DNA of 64,000 nt from the NCBI GenBank assembly GCA_023053545.1, contig JAKZAN010000002.1, positions 9,358,790 to 9,422,789 on the forward strand, given 5' to 3'. Both the position numbers and the translations under genes were made by a program. Of this stretch, positions 34,832 through 46,638 are shown piece by piece; the first letter of the stretch is position 1, and the number at the start of each line of letters is the position of its first letter. Origin of the DNA: Lepidurus packardi. Taxonomy: Eukaryota; Arthropoda; Branchiopoda; Notostraca; Triopsidae. The notes below the pieces were generated by a model, which was given only the letters and a program-made list of their open reading frames with translations, made no database searches and was not told where the DNA came from.

Positions 34832-35364
34832 GTTAGTTAGATTAAATTCCCAAGAGCGCACGTACAAGTGGCTACTTGACGCCTATCGGGAGGAAATTTT
34901 CTCCAGCATTTTGTGCCATCTTCTGGTAAAGAAAGCGAATATGACGTTTATAATTTGTATGAGTATTAGGATTAGGGTGGGTGGGCGTTTTTTGACGCCT
35001 TTTCGGATGATATCCACAAGTTGTCTGCTTGGGGCATTTAGGTGCTCCTTTTGATGCCTTTTCGGAGCGAGTCTAAACTAACCTAACCTAACCTAATCCC
35101 TGGATAAAAAAAATAACATGCCGTAACTGGGAAATACAATAAATAGAATACACGTCAGCATGGCTTTAACTTGGTGGACATTAATGTCGGTTAAATTCAA
35201 TATTCATTAGTTCACGTTCCCAGACAGAAACTGTTCTCTTCATATCCACAGCACGCCACAGAACGGTTAGCGGTCAGACGGATAAGCTTTTGGCAGGGTC
35301 GATCCTCCGAAAAGGCGTCATATAGTAGCTTCTAGCGCACGTGCGTTTTGTTATAGTTTTTACT
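34832..35364. promoter_or_regulatory. WRAP53 / DGK shared upstream region with inverted repeat arms
   Basis: The 533 bp between divergent start codons. Arms near 34857-34890 and 35310-35348 are inverted relatives (GCGCACGT, then GCTACT, then TGACGCC), with further copies of TGACGCCTTTTCGGA-like words at about 34993 and 35054. A (TAACC)n tract lies at 35078-35097 and a CACGTG at 35338-35343. The region looks like a foldback element now lying between two promoters; promoter function is inferred from layout. Confidence 0.5.
35078..35097. repeat. Short interstitial TAACC pentamer tract
   Basis: About four tandem units of the CCTAA/TTAGG pentamer, the common arthropod telomere repeat. Similar but shorter runs occur inside the TTAA MITE copies. 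It is far too short to be a telomere. Confidence 0.7.
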
Positions 35365-38300
35365 ATGCTTCCAACTTCGCGTAAAAGGGGCATGATCTCC
35401 CGTAAGCGCCTTCATTTGTCGAGCCAAGCCCGGGCCCACGTTTATCACGGGTCAAATGCTGGTCGCGTGAAAACAGAGCCAGCAGTGCCCGAAAGTGTCA
35501 TGGCTGCAAGTGATGGTGTATGTCGGGGACCTGCAGGAAAACAGGGCACGCACACTTCCACGGTGGAAGATTCTTCAGAAAGCGATGGAGAAACAGAACC
35601 AGCCAAGTCTTTCCATCGCAAGATATCCACTAATAAAAACATCAAATGCTCAGTAAGTTCACTTTTATCACCACTGCCCCTTTACACCCTTTGTCACAAC
35701 ATCTTTAGTTTAGCTGACCAACAATGAACAAACAGACAGAGACGGACAACTTCTCGGCAAGAACAATTAATGCTATTAAGCAGCACTATCTGAATCTGAA
35801 CAGTAATTTAAGTTATAAGATTAATGCATTATTTACCTAATTAGCTGAGTTTTATCGTTGTTTAAATAAGAGCAACGTTCCGCATAGGGCGGAGGAGGCG
35901 TGGCTTCTGGCTTGGTGATTATCTGGATTTCTTGCTAAGTTATCTTCTGTTTGAACGCAAAAGCTTGCTACTTCTTTTAATTGTTCCTTTCTATGCGGGA
36001 TGAAATATAGAGTAGTTGCCCTTCGTTGTGCAGTTATGGGCATTTTTGTTATCTTAGTTTTCTTTTAAATCGCGTGTAGCGAAAGTAGCCAATTATAATT
36101 CCCATGTGTTTACCCCAACAGGTGCGCTTTTTGGTCAAAAGACCTCTCTTTTCCTATCCTGTTAGCTTTAACCAGTCTTTATTGAACTGCGCTCGGTATC
36201 CAGCGCTGTTGCTGGTTGCCACTGTAGCCCCGCCTTCCTCTTCACCTTATCTTTTTTATTTATTTTTTAAAGTTGCTTTGCGTGCTTCAGTTTAACATAA
36301 TAGAATAAGTCCATCGTATCGGTTTTTGAGAGGCTTAGCTTCCATAATTTTCTCATTTTTTCCATGACCTTATATTATATTCATATTTTTTGCCTTTTCC
36401 TGTATTGCAGGTGTGCACCAAAGAAGGATATTTGAATAAACAGACATCTTCATTTCAGCGTTGGCGACGTCGATATTTCAAATTGAAAGGTCGAACCTTC
36501 TACTATGCCAAAGACACTAAGGTACTAGTTTCGTTTTTATCTTCTTTTCGTAGCGTGTCTGGGAAAACTTTTTCTTCTTTTTCTTTTCTTTTTGGCCTTC
36601 GATTTCCCTAAAATTTTCATCTCTCCGATTTTTGTCGCCTATCCTATACGTGGTTTTTCCCAACGAAGAGTGATAGAGGTCCCAACCGAATCCATCTTCT
36701 ACCGTGCTCTATTCCCAGAATTAATCTCCGGTCGCATGCTCCTTAAACCAGCAGATGCAGAACACCTTTTTTGCTTAATTTGTCTTTTATATCTGAGGAA
36801 ACGGGGCTTGGTCGCGGCTTGCACGTGGAAAATCCCAGGCGAAGCCAGCAAGGTGGGAAAGTAAAGTAAGTAATGGGTGAGATAGTAGGCGGGGTTATTG
36901 GGAATCGATAGTAACCGAAGGCAAGTTTGCGTTCTCTACTCTAGCATCTCGTGAGATTCTGACCCCTGGCCTGTTTTTAGCACCCCTTCACCCATGTTGG
37001 GACTATCAGTCGTAGTCGAGACGGGGTCATTGTAGGTTGTGAATTTCGTGAGCGATCCCTTCTTTTCTCGCGTAAAAAAATAAGAAAATCTCCATTCTCA
37101 CGTCCCAGAAAAACGCTTCTGCGCCCTTTTTTTAAGTATTCTGATTCGTTTTCAGACACCTCTGAAATGCTGAAATTGCGCTTCTTTTCTTAGTAAATAT
37201 TAAATCCGAAGCTCGCGCGTGTTATTTTTACGTTCTAGTCGGTGGTCTTTGACGAGATCCAGCTGACAGAGTTGTCAGTCGCTGAGTGCTCCATCAAAAA
37301 CGCCAACCATAGCTTTCAGGTAAGGACATGTGTTATTTGTCGCTCCGCGGAGGAAAACAGAGGGGGAAAAAAAGAAATACAATTACATTGCTATTTTGGG
37401 TCGAGGGGAAGAAGGAAAAATTGCCCAAAAAAAACATTAAGTGACGGAATAGGGGAAGTAATAAGTAATGTAATAAGTAAGTAACGTTACGTTTTCTGTC
37501 CTCAAAGGTAATAACACCATTCCGATCGTTGGTACTGTGCTCGGAAACGCGTCGTGAGATGGAAGAATGGATTGCTGCCCTTCGTGCGGCCGCCCATAAG
37601 GAATATTACGAGGTGAGAGAAGGTAGCAATTGCAGCAATATAATGGTCCTTTTCTTGCATATGGCACAAGTAAGAAGCTCTTTATGTAGATGAGGGATGT
37701 GAGCTTTAGATAGCTGCCGTTTCCTAGGCAACGTGTTGTTGAAAAGCAGGTGACGTTTTATTCTGCTGAGTCCCCCCTCCCTTTGACATCAAATATATGT
37801 ATTATATACATATATATACACACACTTCACTCTGATCCCTTTTCTTGCTCCAAATTACCTCATTTTACAAATACTGTAGGATCGGATGACGCATGGGGTA
37901 ACGAAAAAGCTCGCATTTCACTACTTAATTAGAACCTTTAAGCCATGCTCCCTGTAATGTACCAAAATGGTAACCACTCGAATTGGAAGACGTTGTTTTC
38001 AAAAAAGGAGAAGAAAATAAGGAAGTCGAATGTAATCTTTCTTTCGTATCTTATTTGTGTTCATTAAAGATGTAGGCTGAAGCAAAGTGAGCGTTTAAAA
38101 AACGTAAATAGTAAGCTTTAGCTTAGGGTTGTAATGTTTAGCTTCAAGTTAATAGGATTAGAGTCATAAAGTTTGGCTTGGCATAATTTGTCTCCCAAAT
38201 TGGGTATCGCTTTCTGTTTGTGTTAGCAGGGCTACCTGATCGATTAGCAACGTCCATTTAACTGTTGTTTCGACCTTAACAGAGCGGTGAAACGCACGAC

Positions 38301-41300
38301 TTCCTCTCGGGCCAGCATAATTGGTACGCTACGTCGCATGCCCGTCCCACGTACTGCAACGTCTGCCGGGAAGCCCTCTCAGGTATTCAAGGGCAAGATA
38401 AATTAGCTTCTAGCTCACAAAATGTTTTTTCGCCGTCAATTTTTCCTGCGTTTGTTTTTCTTCTACTTCTCTGCCTTTTTTCTCTCCTTTTTTTTCTCCC
38501 TCGCTTATTCTTGGGTGTTATAGCAGCAAGAATACACTTTCTTTTTGATGGCGTGGCGAGTAGGTACCTATCATGTGTTTTTTCTCTCTCCTCTCGGTCC
38601 GAGCAGGTGTGACGTCACATGGTTTGAGCTGTGAAGTCTGCAAGTTCAAAGCCCACAAGCGCTGTGCCGTGAAAGCTCTGAATAATTGCAAATGGACTAC
38701 GCTGGCTTCGGTGGGCAAAGATATTCTGGAAGACGAAGATGGGAACCTAGCCACGCCCCATCAATGGGTAGAAGGCAATCTACCGGTATCGGCTAAATGC
38801 CTCGTGTGCGATAAAACCTGCGGCTCGGTGCTCCGCTTGCAGGATTGGCGGTGTCTTTGGTGTCGAGCCTGTGTCCATACCGCCTGTCGACCGGCTTCTT
38901 CACTCAGGTGTCCCTTGGGCCCCTGTCGTGTGTCCATCGTCCCGCCCACTGCCTTGCATTCCGTGGGTAGCGATGAAGCTTGGGAAGCGATCAGGCCCCA
39001 AGGCACTTCTCCGTTACTCGTCTTCGTCAATTCCAAATCAGGCGACAATCAAGGCGTCAAATTCCTGCGTCGATTTAAGCAGCTTCTCAACCCTGCTCAA
39101 GTTTTTGATCTCATGAACGGCGGACCGGGACTTGGGTATGTCTTTTTGAGCCTGTCTTCGTCCATCCTTAACTCACTTGCCAGACCTTCCACTTTTTTCT
39201 TTCTTTTTTCGTAATAATTTAGATATTACTTGCAAAATTTAGAATCAGTCGCTTTTTGTAATCAAATTTGAAACGGCCGATTCAAAACGATAAAACTCAT
39301 AGCATTTTAATTGGTTATTAGAATCAATTTTTCGGATATTATAATCAATTTCACAAGAATCTTCGCATGTACAGCAACAGTAGTGATTGCTACGTGGACT
39401 TTGCATATTGACCAATGACATTGCTTTTACGTCGTTTTGACCAATCTTGTCATTTTCAGCCTACTACTACGCTTAGGGGCAAATCCCTTCTAAATTCCCC
39501 GTCAATTAAATGAGCACGTTATTGAATTGAGTGACCAATTCCTTTAATGGACTGAGAAAATTAGAAGCGATATCGTGTTGAGAACCTAAGCGTTGGAATA
39601 GGCATCAAAGGCGCAATGTCAGTGTGCTTTAGACGTGTGGTTTTATAAAAATTTCGACGAACAAGAAAAGAGTTGATTTAAATAAATGTAAAAGAGAAGT
39701 TGCGGCTCAATGAAACTTACGACAAGTTGAATTCAAGGGATTTGCCACAACGAGAAACGGCCGTTAAGTTAGGAATTCCTCTGTCATTTCTATCAAAATT
39801 GTTGAACAAATCGTTAGGAGATAAACAATAGTGGGTGTAGTGAATCTAGAAAAAGGAAAGGTGTGGGGAAGTGTCAAAAAGAAGGCGATGCTTTGTTTCT
39901 TTGGTTTAAACAAGCCAGTCCGTTACACGCGTCGATTAATCGTAGCATTCTATTGCATATGTTCGATTTGTGGTTATTAGAATCTCCGCTTAATAGAATC
40001 AATATTCACATGGCAGACGTGATCACAGTAAGCGGTGTCTAGTGTAACTATTTTTCGAACATTTCCCAGTCTTGAGCGATGGTTTGACGAAGCTCAAGTT
40101 CGTATTTTAATTATTGGCCAGGCACCGTCTGGGAAGTTAAAAGTCACGTAATTAACAATGAAAGTTACAAGGTTAAGAATGAATCGATAGAAAACGGTTG
40201 CATTTTAAACCGCTTCCCCTTTTTGCCTTGAAAACTGAATTCGTGAGCCCCACAAAGCGAAAGGAATCCTATTACAAGAAACTCGATTCTTGTCTCATTT
40301 TTTTCCAACTAAAGGAAATTGTTGTTTTTATGGGCCTGTTGCCTATTCTGTATCGATTCCTGTAAATTAAATCAGGGCTTTAATTTCGTTTTTTTTTTTT
40401 TTTTTGGTTGACAGGCTTCGCTTGTTTCGACATTTTGACCCGTTTCGGATTCTCATTTGCAGCGGAGATGGATCCATTGGTTGGGTTTTGTCTGAAATCG
40501 ATAAACTGCAGATGCAAGTAAGTTCCGTGAAAAAGAAAATTCTATAAAATGTGACTTGGGAAAGTTGCCAGATTGATTTCCTAATTTTTTAACATTTGTT
40601 TTTTTGAATTGGCTATTTTTTTTTGTGTTTTTCTTTTCATTCACCGGATGGTAGAAACAATGCCAAGTAGGTGTGTTACCCTTAGGGACGGGGAACGATT
40701 TGGCACGTGTTTTGGGCTGGGGTTCGGTTTGTGACGACGATGCTCATTTGCCGCAACTCCTGCATCGTTACGAGAAAGCTTCCGTGAAAATGTTAGATCG
40801 CTGGGCCATTCTCATAGCAGAACGCACCGTTACCCTGCCTTTAGCCTTATCTTTACCCCAATCTTTGCCTTTGCAACCCATAGCAGATTTTGAAGACTCT
40901 GTATTGACCCATCTTACCCGAATGTTGCAATCGGACCAGCACGCCGTCGTTATTGCCTCCGCCAAGTAATTCAATTAATTACTCCGTTTCTCGTTCTGAG
41001 TCTCTTTTTTTACCTCCTGTTATTCCGTTTCGTGTGTCGTGCGCTTATGTGCAATATGAGGCGGCTCACAACTCACGCTAACCTAAAGCTTTGTATTCCG
41101 TATATAACAGGGTTTTGTGCGAGACCGTCAAGGACTTTATTGCCAAGCTGTCCGGGTTGGAATGGGATGGAGACGATGCGTTTGCACGGAAAGTTGGAGT
41201 ACTGCACGAAAAGCTAGACTTATTACTCCATACCCTCCATGCGGAGGATACAGCGGCCGCAGACAGTGACGATGAGGCGGAAGGTGAAGAAGAAGTCCCG

Positions 41301-44300
41301 GTTTTCACCAGTCCTGAAGAAACGGAGCTTGAAGAGGAAGATTCTGTGTCTTCCGATTCCATATTCCGTCATGTAAAAAAAAATCCAATATGGTTTCACA
41401 TTTAATCTCTTTCTTTCGTCGTACTTTTAAGATAAAAACAATTAAATTCTTTTCAAATTAACGCCAGTAGCACTTCATTTGCGCTTGTAATGCCGTATTG
41501 GCTTCGTTTATAGCTAGTTTATGTACTCTTTACACTTTTGTTGCGTTTCCCCCCTTTTTTTCTTGTTTAGAAGCGTTTTTGGCGCTTGTTCATTTCCCCC
41601 TCCCCCCATCTACTAAACAGTAACCCGCGAATGTACTGTATGAATGCTATCTATACCGTTTTTACAATGCATTTTGCAGAGGGTTGGGTGGCTTACTGTT
41701 TGATTGACTTATTTTGATGTAAAATTTCTGAAAAAGAAACTTTTTCTGAGTTTCTTGTCAGCACCCCATGAGTGATTTCGCATGTCAAGAACCACATCAA
41801 CCCACGAAACCCGCTTGCGTTGCAATGCGAACCACAAGCAGGTTCGGGGGTTACTATTTAGTAGGTGGGGGGTTAAGTGAACAAGCGTCGTTTTTTCTTT
41901 TTTTTCTCGATTAACTTTTTTTGAACCGTTTTTGCAGAAGGGGGTCGAAGAAGAAACGGAAGAAGAGCAGGAGCTCCGGGAGCAGGAAGCACACGATTCG
42001 CCGGGTAACCAAACGGTGAAAGTACTCAAACCGTTCGGAAAGCAGGACAAACAGAAAGTCTTTATTCCACGAGACGCCCTCATGTCTCGCGCTGAGAGTT
42101 TGAAAAAAGCCGTGAGACAAATCATGGAGCAAGCGGATCGTCTTTTGGACGAACAAACAGCCGAACCGCGGCGAGACAGCAGTGCGCATTCCACGCCCAT
42201 ACGAGCTAAACTGGTGAACAAAACCCCTCCCACCGTGCCTCCCATGTCGAAACTCAGTGTACCCACGTACCCGGGCACGGAATCCGGTACCGCCAATGAA
42301 CTCTCACCTTCTCCTTCTCCGTTACCCCCGCCTTTGCCTTCACTCACCACCAATTTCCCTTTCCTGCCTGCCGTTTCCTTCTCCTCCCCTCCCTCACCCC
42401 AACCTGCTCGGCCTCGCCCTCGGCCGCAACTCACGTACCCGGAGAACTTGGAAAGCGAAGGCGAGGAAGACCAGCAAGCCTTATTGTCATTACAAGCCCA
42501 GTTGCAATCTCTGTCGCCCTTACCGGATTCGGAATCCTTCGTTTCCACGGAGTTTGACTTGTCAGGCTTGGCCTTGCCCGTGCCTTTGGAATTCGCCGAC
42601 ACGGATTCGCTAACCAACAACTTTCTCCCTCGCGCCGAAAAGGAGTACGACGAAGAAGATTCCTTAGCTGCGACCACGCCCCTTCCGCAAGATTTGGGGC
42701 CCGTGACGATCTACGATGCCGCAGATGAAGAACCCAACCAAGTCGAAGAGAAACCCATCCCCCAATTAGCCACTCCCCTTATCGCTCTTCTGATCGAATC
42801 ACCCTCCCCCGAAAATTCCGCGAGCCAACACACCATTGTTCAAGACGACAACGAGGATTCGAAACCGTGGGCAGCGTTAGGCGAAAGGATCGTAGAAGGC
42901 GCGGAAGCGACGCCGGTTATCCGAGTTTCCAGGGCACATGAACAGTCAGCCAGTCCTTATCGAGGTACGTTTAACCTATTTTTCTTTACAAAAGGAAAAA
43001 TAGGAACAATTTGCTTTCAGAATCCCATATGAATGGCGTTTATCCCTTGCTACCACTGACACCATAAAAAACACACACATGTACCCGTAAATTTAACGCA
43101 TGATCTTAAAGGGGGAGTAAGGTTTCAAAGGGAAAAAATATGTTATAGAATACACCAAACTACATGTTCTGGCTTAAGAACCCCTATGTCAATTATGCAT
43201 ATTAACCGAGTGATTAATTATTTAGCTCTTTAAGCCCCCCCCCCCCCCCCCCCCTTTCTGCCAAATTTCAAATTTTCCTATTCTTGTAACACGGGGGGAC
43301 AGTTGGCCGGTGAACTAGCGCCTTTTCGTATTAGCGCATTCAAAATCGGACCTTCGATTCATAGGGACGGCGCGTTACCTTTCTTTCGAGTGCTAAACCA
43401 ATTCTCTAGGTTCTTTGGGTTAATTTACAAGCTCAATCACAAAAAAAATGTCCCGCAAGTCGTGGCGCGAAGAAAAAGTCAGTTTGTTGTGATCCGGCCA
43501 ACTGTCCCCCCGTGTTACAAGAATAGGAAAATTTGAAACTTGTCAGAAAGGGGCGGGGCTTAAACCGCTAAATAATTAATTAATCGGTTAATCTGCATAA
43601 TTAACATAGGGGTTCTTCAGCCAGAGCATGTAGTTTGGTCTCTTCTATAACATGTATTTTTTCATTTTGAAACCTTACTCCCCCTTTAACACGTTTGTTG
43701 ATTGCGTTCACGTTGAGGCTTGCGAGCTTTCTAGCTTCTTGATTTGCGTTGAGTAGGATTTTTGAATGTTTAAAGTTGGGGGATAGAGACATAAAAGAAA
43801 CCACCCTACCCCATGTCTGGTTGTAAATCGTAGGTCCCGCAACGCCAATGCAAATGCATGCGCGCCTGGCCCTGCCCATGTCCACTCTCCTACCTGCCTC
43901 TGCCTCATCAAGACGCTCCAGCCTTGAACCTTCTCCCACAGCTTCTAGACGCATTTCGACGGGGTCAGTGCTGCTCCTCCCCAGTGGAGGGGGAGGCGTG
44001 GCGCCCAATTCGGGATCGGCTTCGCCAGCCGTGGGACTCTCCGCAGCGGCCATGTTGGTCCCACCTCCTCTCCATGTCAACCCACGGAGCCCCGAACCGC
44101 GACGCGATAAAGAGAAGAAGGACGAAGAAGAGATTTGGGCGGCAAGGAAGCGAAAGTTGCCTATTATTAACCCGCTGGTAGCCTTACCAATGTGGCCCAG
44201 TATGTAAAACACATTTCTGTGTATACGCTTTTTTTATTCTCCGTGTGTACATTATTTTTCACTTGTTTTGTTTTTCGTTTGAAGTTCTAGAGAAATGTAA

Positions 44301-46638
44301 AAGGAGAAGAAAATGAGAGAAAAGAGTAGATGATTTTCTTTTTGTTCGAAAAGGGGAAGTTAAGCTGCAAGCCAGTCTTAGAAAGGGGCTTTCTGTTGTG
44401 TTTGGTAGCTAGGGGCCATGAATATTACGTTATGTATATGACTTTGACGTGTGGGATATGCTGTTCATTAATCCGCAAACCCTTTCAATTCAGACGTGGA
44501 AGGAGCCTGTACTGGAGGACTCATCAGACAAGCTTTGCTGGCTAATGCTGACGCTTTATGTGCAGCAGCGTCGCCGCTAATGGATCTGGAGTCTGATGAC
44601 GCTATTGAGTAAGACTTTCCTCTTTTATTCGTACATGAAAGGGAAAACCCCTCTAGTTATTGTGAAAGGTCCTTGAGTCTTTGCCCATCTGTCTTGATGC
44701 CATTTCAATGGTTTCCATTTAGGAACGTTGCCCCATATCATAATTCTAAATCCCCGATTACTAATAGAATCCCATAAAGTAATTTCTGCACGTCTCGAAT
44801 GCAATCTTCGTAACAAAGTATATTTTTACTCGTTGCGAAATTTAATTTCCCATCTTTATTTTTATTTAGTTAGTTCTAAGCTAAAGTGGTTATTGATTTA
44901 ATTTATGATCGTAACTAATTATGAAAAACTGGTGGTACAAATTTGTAGTTAATTAGAAGGCTGTTAATTCTTGTAAAGATTCAGTTATTGGGCAATATGG
45001 TTACTTCGTTGTCCGAATTTCAATGGAATTTTTTGTCTTCCAGTGAGTTGTATGATGAGAAGTGCGTAATGAACAGCTACTTTGGGATCGGAATTGACGC
45101 AAAAATCACCTTGGATTTCCACATGAAGCGCGAAGAGCACCCAGAAAAATGCCGATCGCGTGCTCGTAATTACATGTGGTATGGTGTTTTGGGTTCCAAG
45201 GAATGGCTACAAAAAACCTACAAGAACCTGGAGCAACGCGTCTTGTTGGAATGCGATGGTACACGGATTCCTTTGCCTTCTTTGCAAGGCATTGTTGTCC
45301 TCAATATCCCTTCGTTCATGGGCGGGACCAATTTCTGGGGCGGAACCAAAGACGATGATATATTTCGGGCGCCTTCTTTTGACGATCGTATTCTGGAAGT
45401 CGTCGCTGTGTTTGGCTCCGTGCAGATGGCGGCTTCACGCATCATCAACTTGCAGCACCATCGGATCGCTCAATGCAATTCCGTTAAAATCACGGTGCTT
45501 GGTGAAGAAGGTGTTCCTGTGCAAGTGGATGGAGAGGCGTGGCTACAACCACCTGGCATTATACGCTTACGTCATAAAAATAGAATGCAAATGTTGTCAA
45601 GAAACCGAGTAAATTCGCCTAAAATTGCAAAAAATCTTACGATTCATTATGGAAAATGTTCTCTTGCTAGGCATTGGAAAGATCGTTAGAAACATGGCAG
45701 GAAAAACAACAGCGGCCGGCGATGACTGGTGCGAGTACCAAAGGGGGCATGATTAGCGCGGAAGAGGAAAGTTTGGCTGTGGGAGCGTTTGTAGAGGCTG
45801 CCGTGTCATTAGTACGTTGTGTAAGACTGATGTCCATCAGCGTCCCTGGTTTGGGTGACATGGAAGCAGATTTATGCACCCTTGCCTCTCACGCGTCTTC
45901 CATTTTGGATAAAATACATCCTACAGGCAAACTTAACGATTTGGTAATTAAGTTCCCTAAAAGTTCAAAGTTAAAATGAGATTCTCTTCTTATAGACCTC
46001 CTTACGTTCTCAGTGGATGGACTTGATGCATACCATGCGCCAGTTGCACCAAGAAGCGCACCTTTTCGTCCGGGATCGTATATCCCTTTATGTAGTCATA
46101 TTTTTAGTTCTAAAGTTATTGATTTATAAGTGAACAATTGTTGTTATAGCATATCCGGCGTGAGCAGGAGGAAAAACTTGGTTTGGCTCTCAGTCAGATC
46201 GAGTCGGAAATGAGGCGTGTGCAAGATACTACCTTCCTAGCAGCTCCAGAAGAAGTAAATCCAAAAGAATAGGCAGTTGGGAGGAAACTAACTATCTCGT
46301 TCTATATCTAAATATTTTTTTAATAGATTGGAGACAAAAAGGGGCTGCGAGGAGGCCAAAAGAGTGGGATGTTGTCCAAATTGAAATTCCGTAAAACGTC
46401 GGGTCCGTTAGGGCGTGCCTTCGGCAAAGCATATGATTGGAATGCTGACGAAGTTGGGACGTGGTTAGACATGTTGTCTCTATCGGAATACCGCGAAGCT
46501 TTCTGCAGACATGATATTCGCGGAGCTGAGCTTTTGTCGCTGGAACGAAGGGATTTAAAAGAGTTGGGCGTGACCAAAATCGGGCATATAAAGCGCCTGC
46601 AGCAAGGCATACGAGATTTGAAACAGCAGCAGCAATAG
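35365..46638 (+). CDS. Diacylglycerol kinase, delta/eta type (PH-C1-C1-DAGK-SAM)
   Basis: Type II diacylglycerol kinase, phosphorylating diacylglycerol to phosphatidic acid. Seventeen exons in frame: 35365-35652, 36411-36521, 37239-37319, 37508-37612, 38283-38382, 38607-39135, 40415-40517, 40655-40965, 41111-41372, 41938-42964, 43834-44199, 44494-44608, 45044-45608, 45671-45943, 45996-46091, 46150-46254, 46327-46638; about 1582 residues against about 1220 in human DGK eta. PH domain: [15 protein letters not shown]. Two C1 domains: [17 protein letters not shown] and [17 protein letters not shown]. Catalytic domain: [14 protein letters not shown], then [33 protein letters not shown]; the accessory half has [12 protein letters not shown]. 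The end is a SAM domain ([20 protein letters not shown]). Extra length comes from a Pro/Ser/Glu-rich insert in exon 41938-42964. The SAM domain excludes kappa. The exon end at 46091 was chosen by phase. Confidence 0.95.
37788..37826. repeat. AT/AC microsatellite in a DGK intron
   Basis: Imperfect alternating purine-pyrimidine tract (TATATGTATTATATACATATATATACACACAC in type). No function is inferred. Confidence 0.6.
43106..43689. mobile_element. TTAA-bounded foldback element in DGK intron 10
   Basis: A 584 bp element with TTAA at 43106-43109 and 43686-43689. Its arms of roughly 200 bp are near-perfect inverted repeats: 43106-43310 (starting AGGGGGAGTAAGG after TTAA) and 43494-43689 (ending CCTTACTCCCCCT before TTAA). 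The central spacer of about 180 bp is unique and non-coding. A run of 20 C (43235-43254) interrupts the left arm where the right arm has only GGGGCGGGGC. Its termini differ from the other TTAA family here. No transposase is present. Confidence 0.85.

Noticed and set aside
35078..35097. Telomere or chromosome end
   Set aside because: Only about four pentamers, flanked on both sides by genes.
41709..42677. 322-codon minus-strand frame over the DGK linker
   Set aside because: Antisense shadow of a Pro/Ser-rich DGK exon that is fixed by splice phase on the plus strand.
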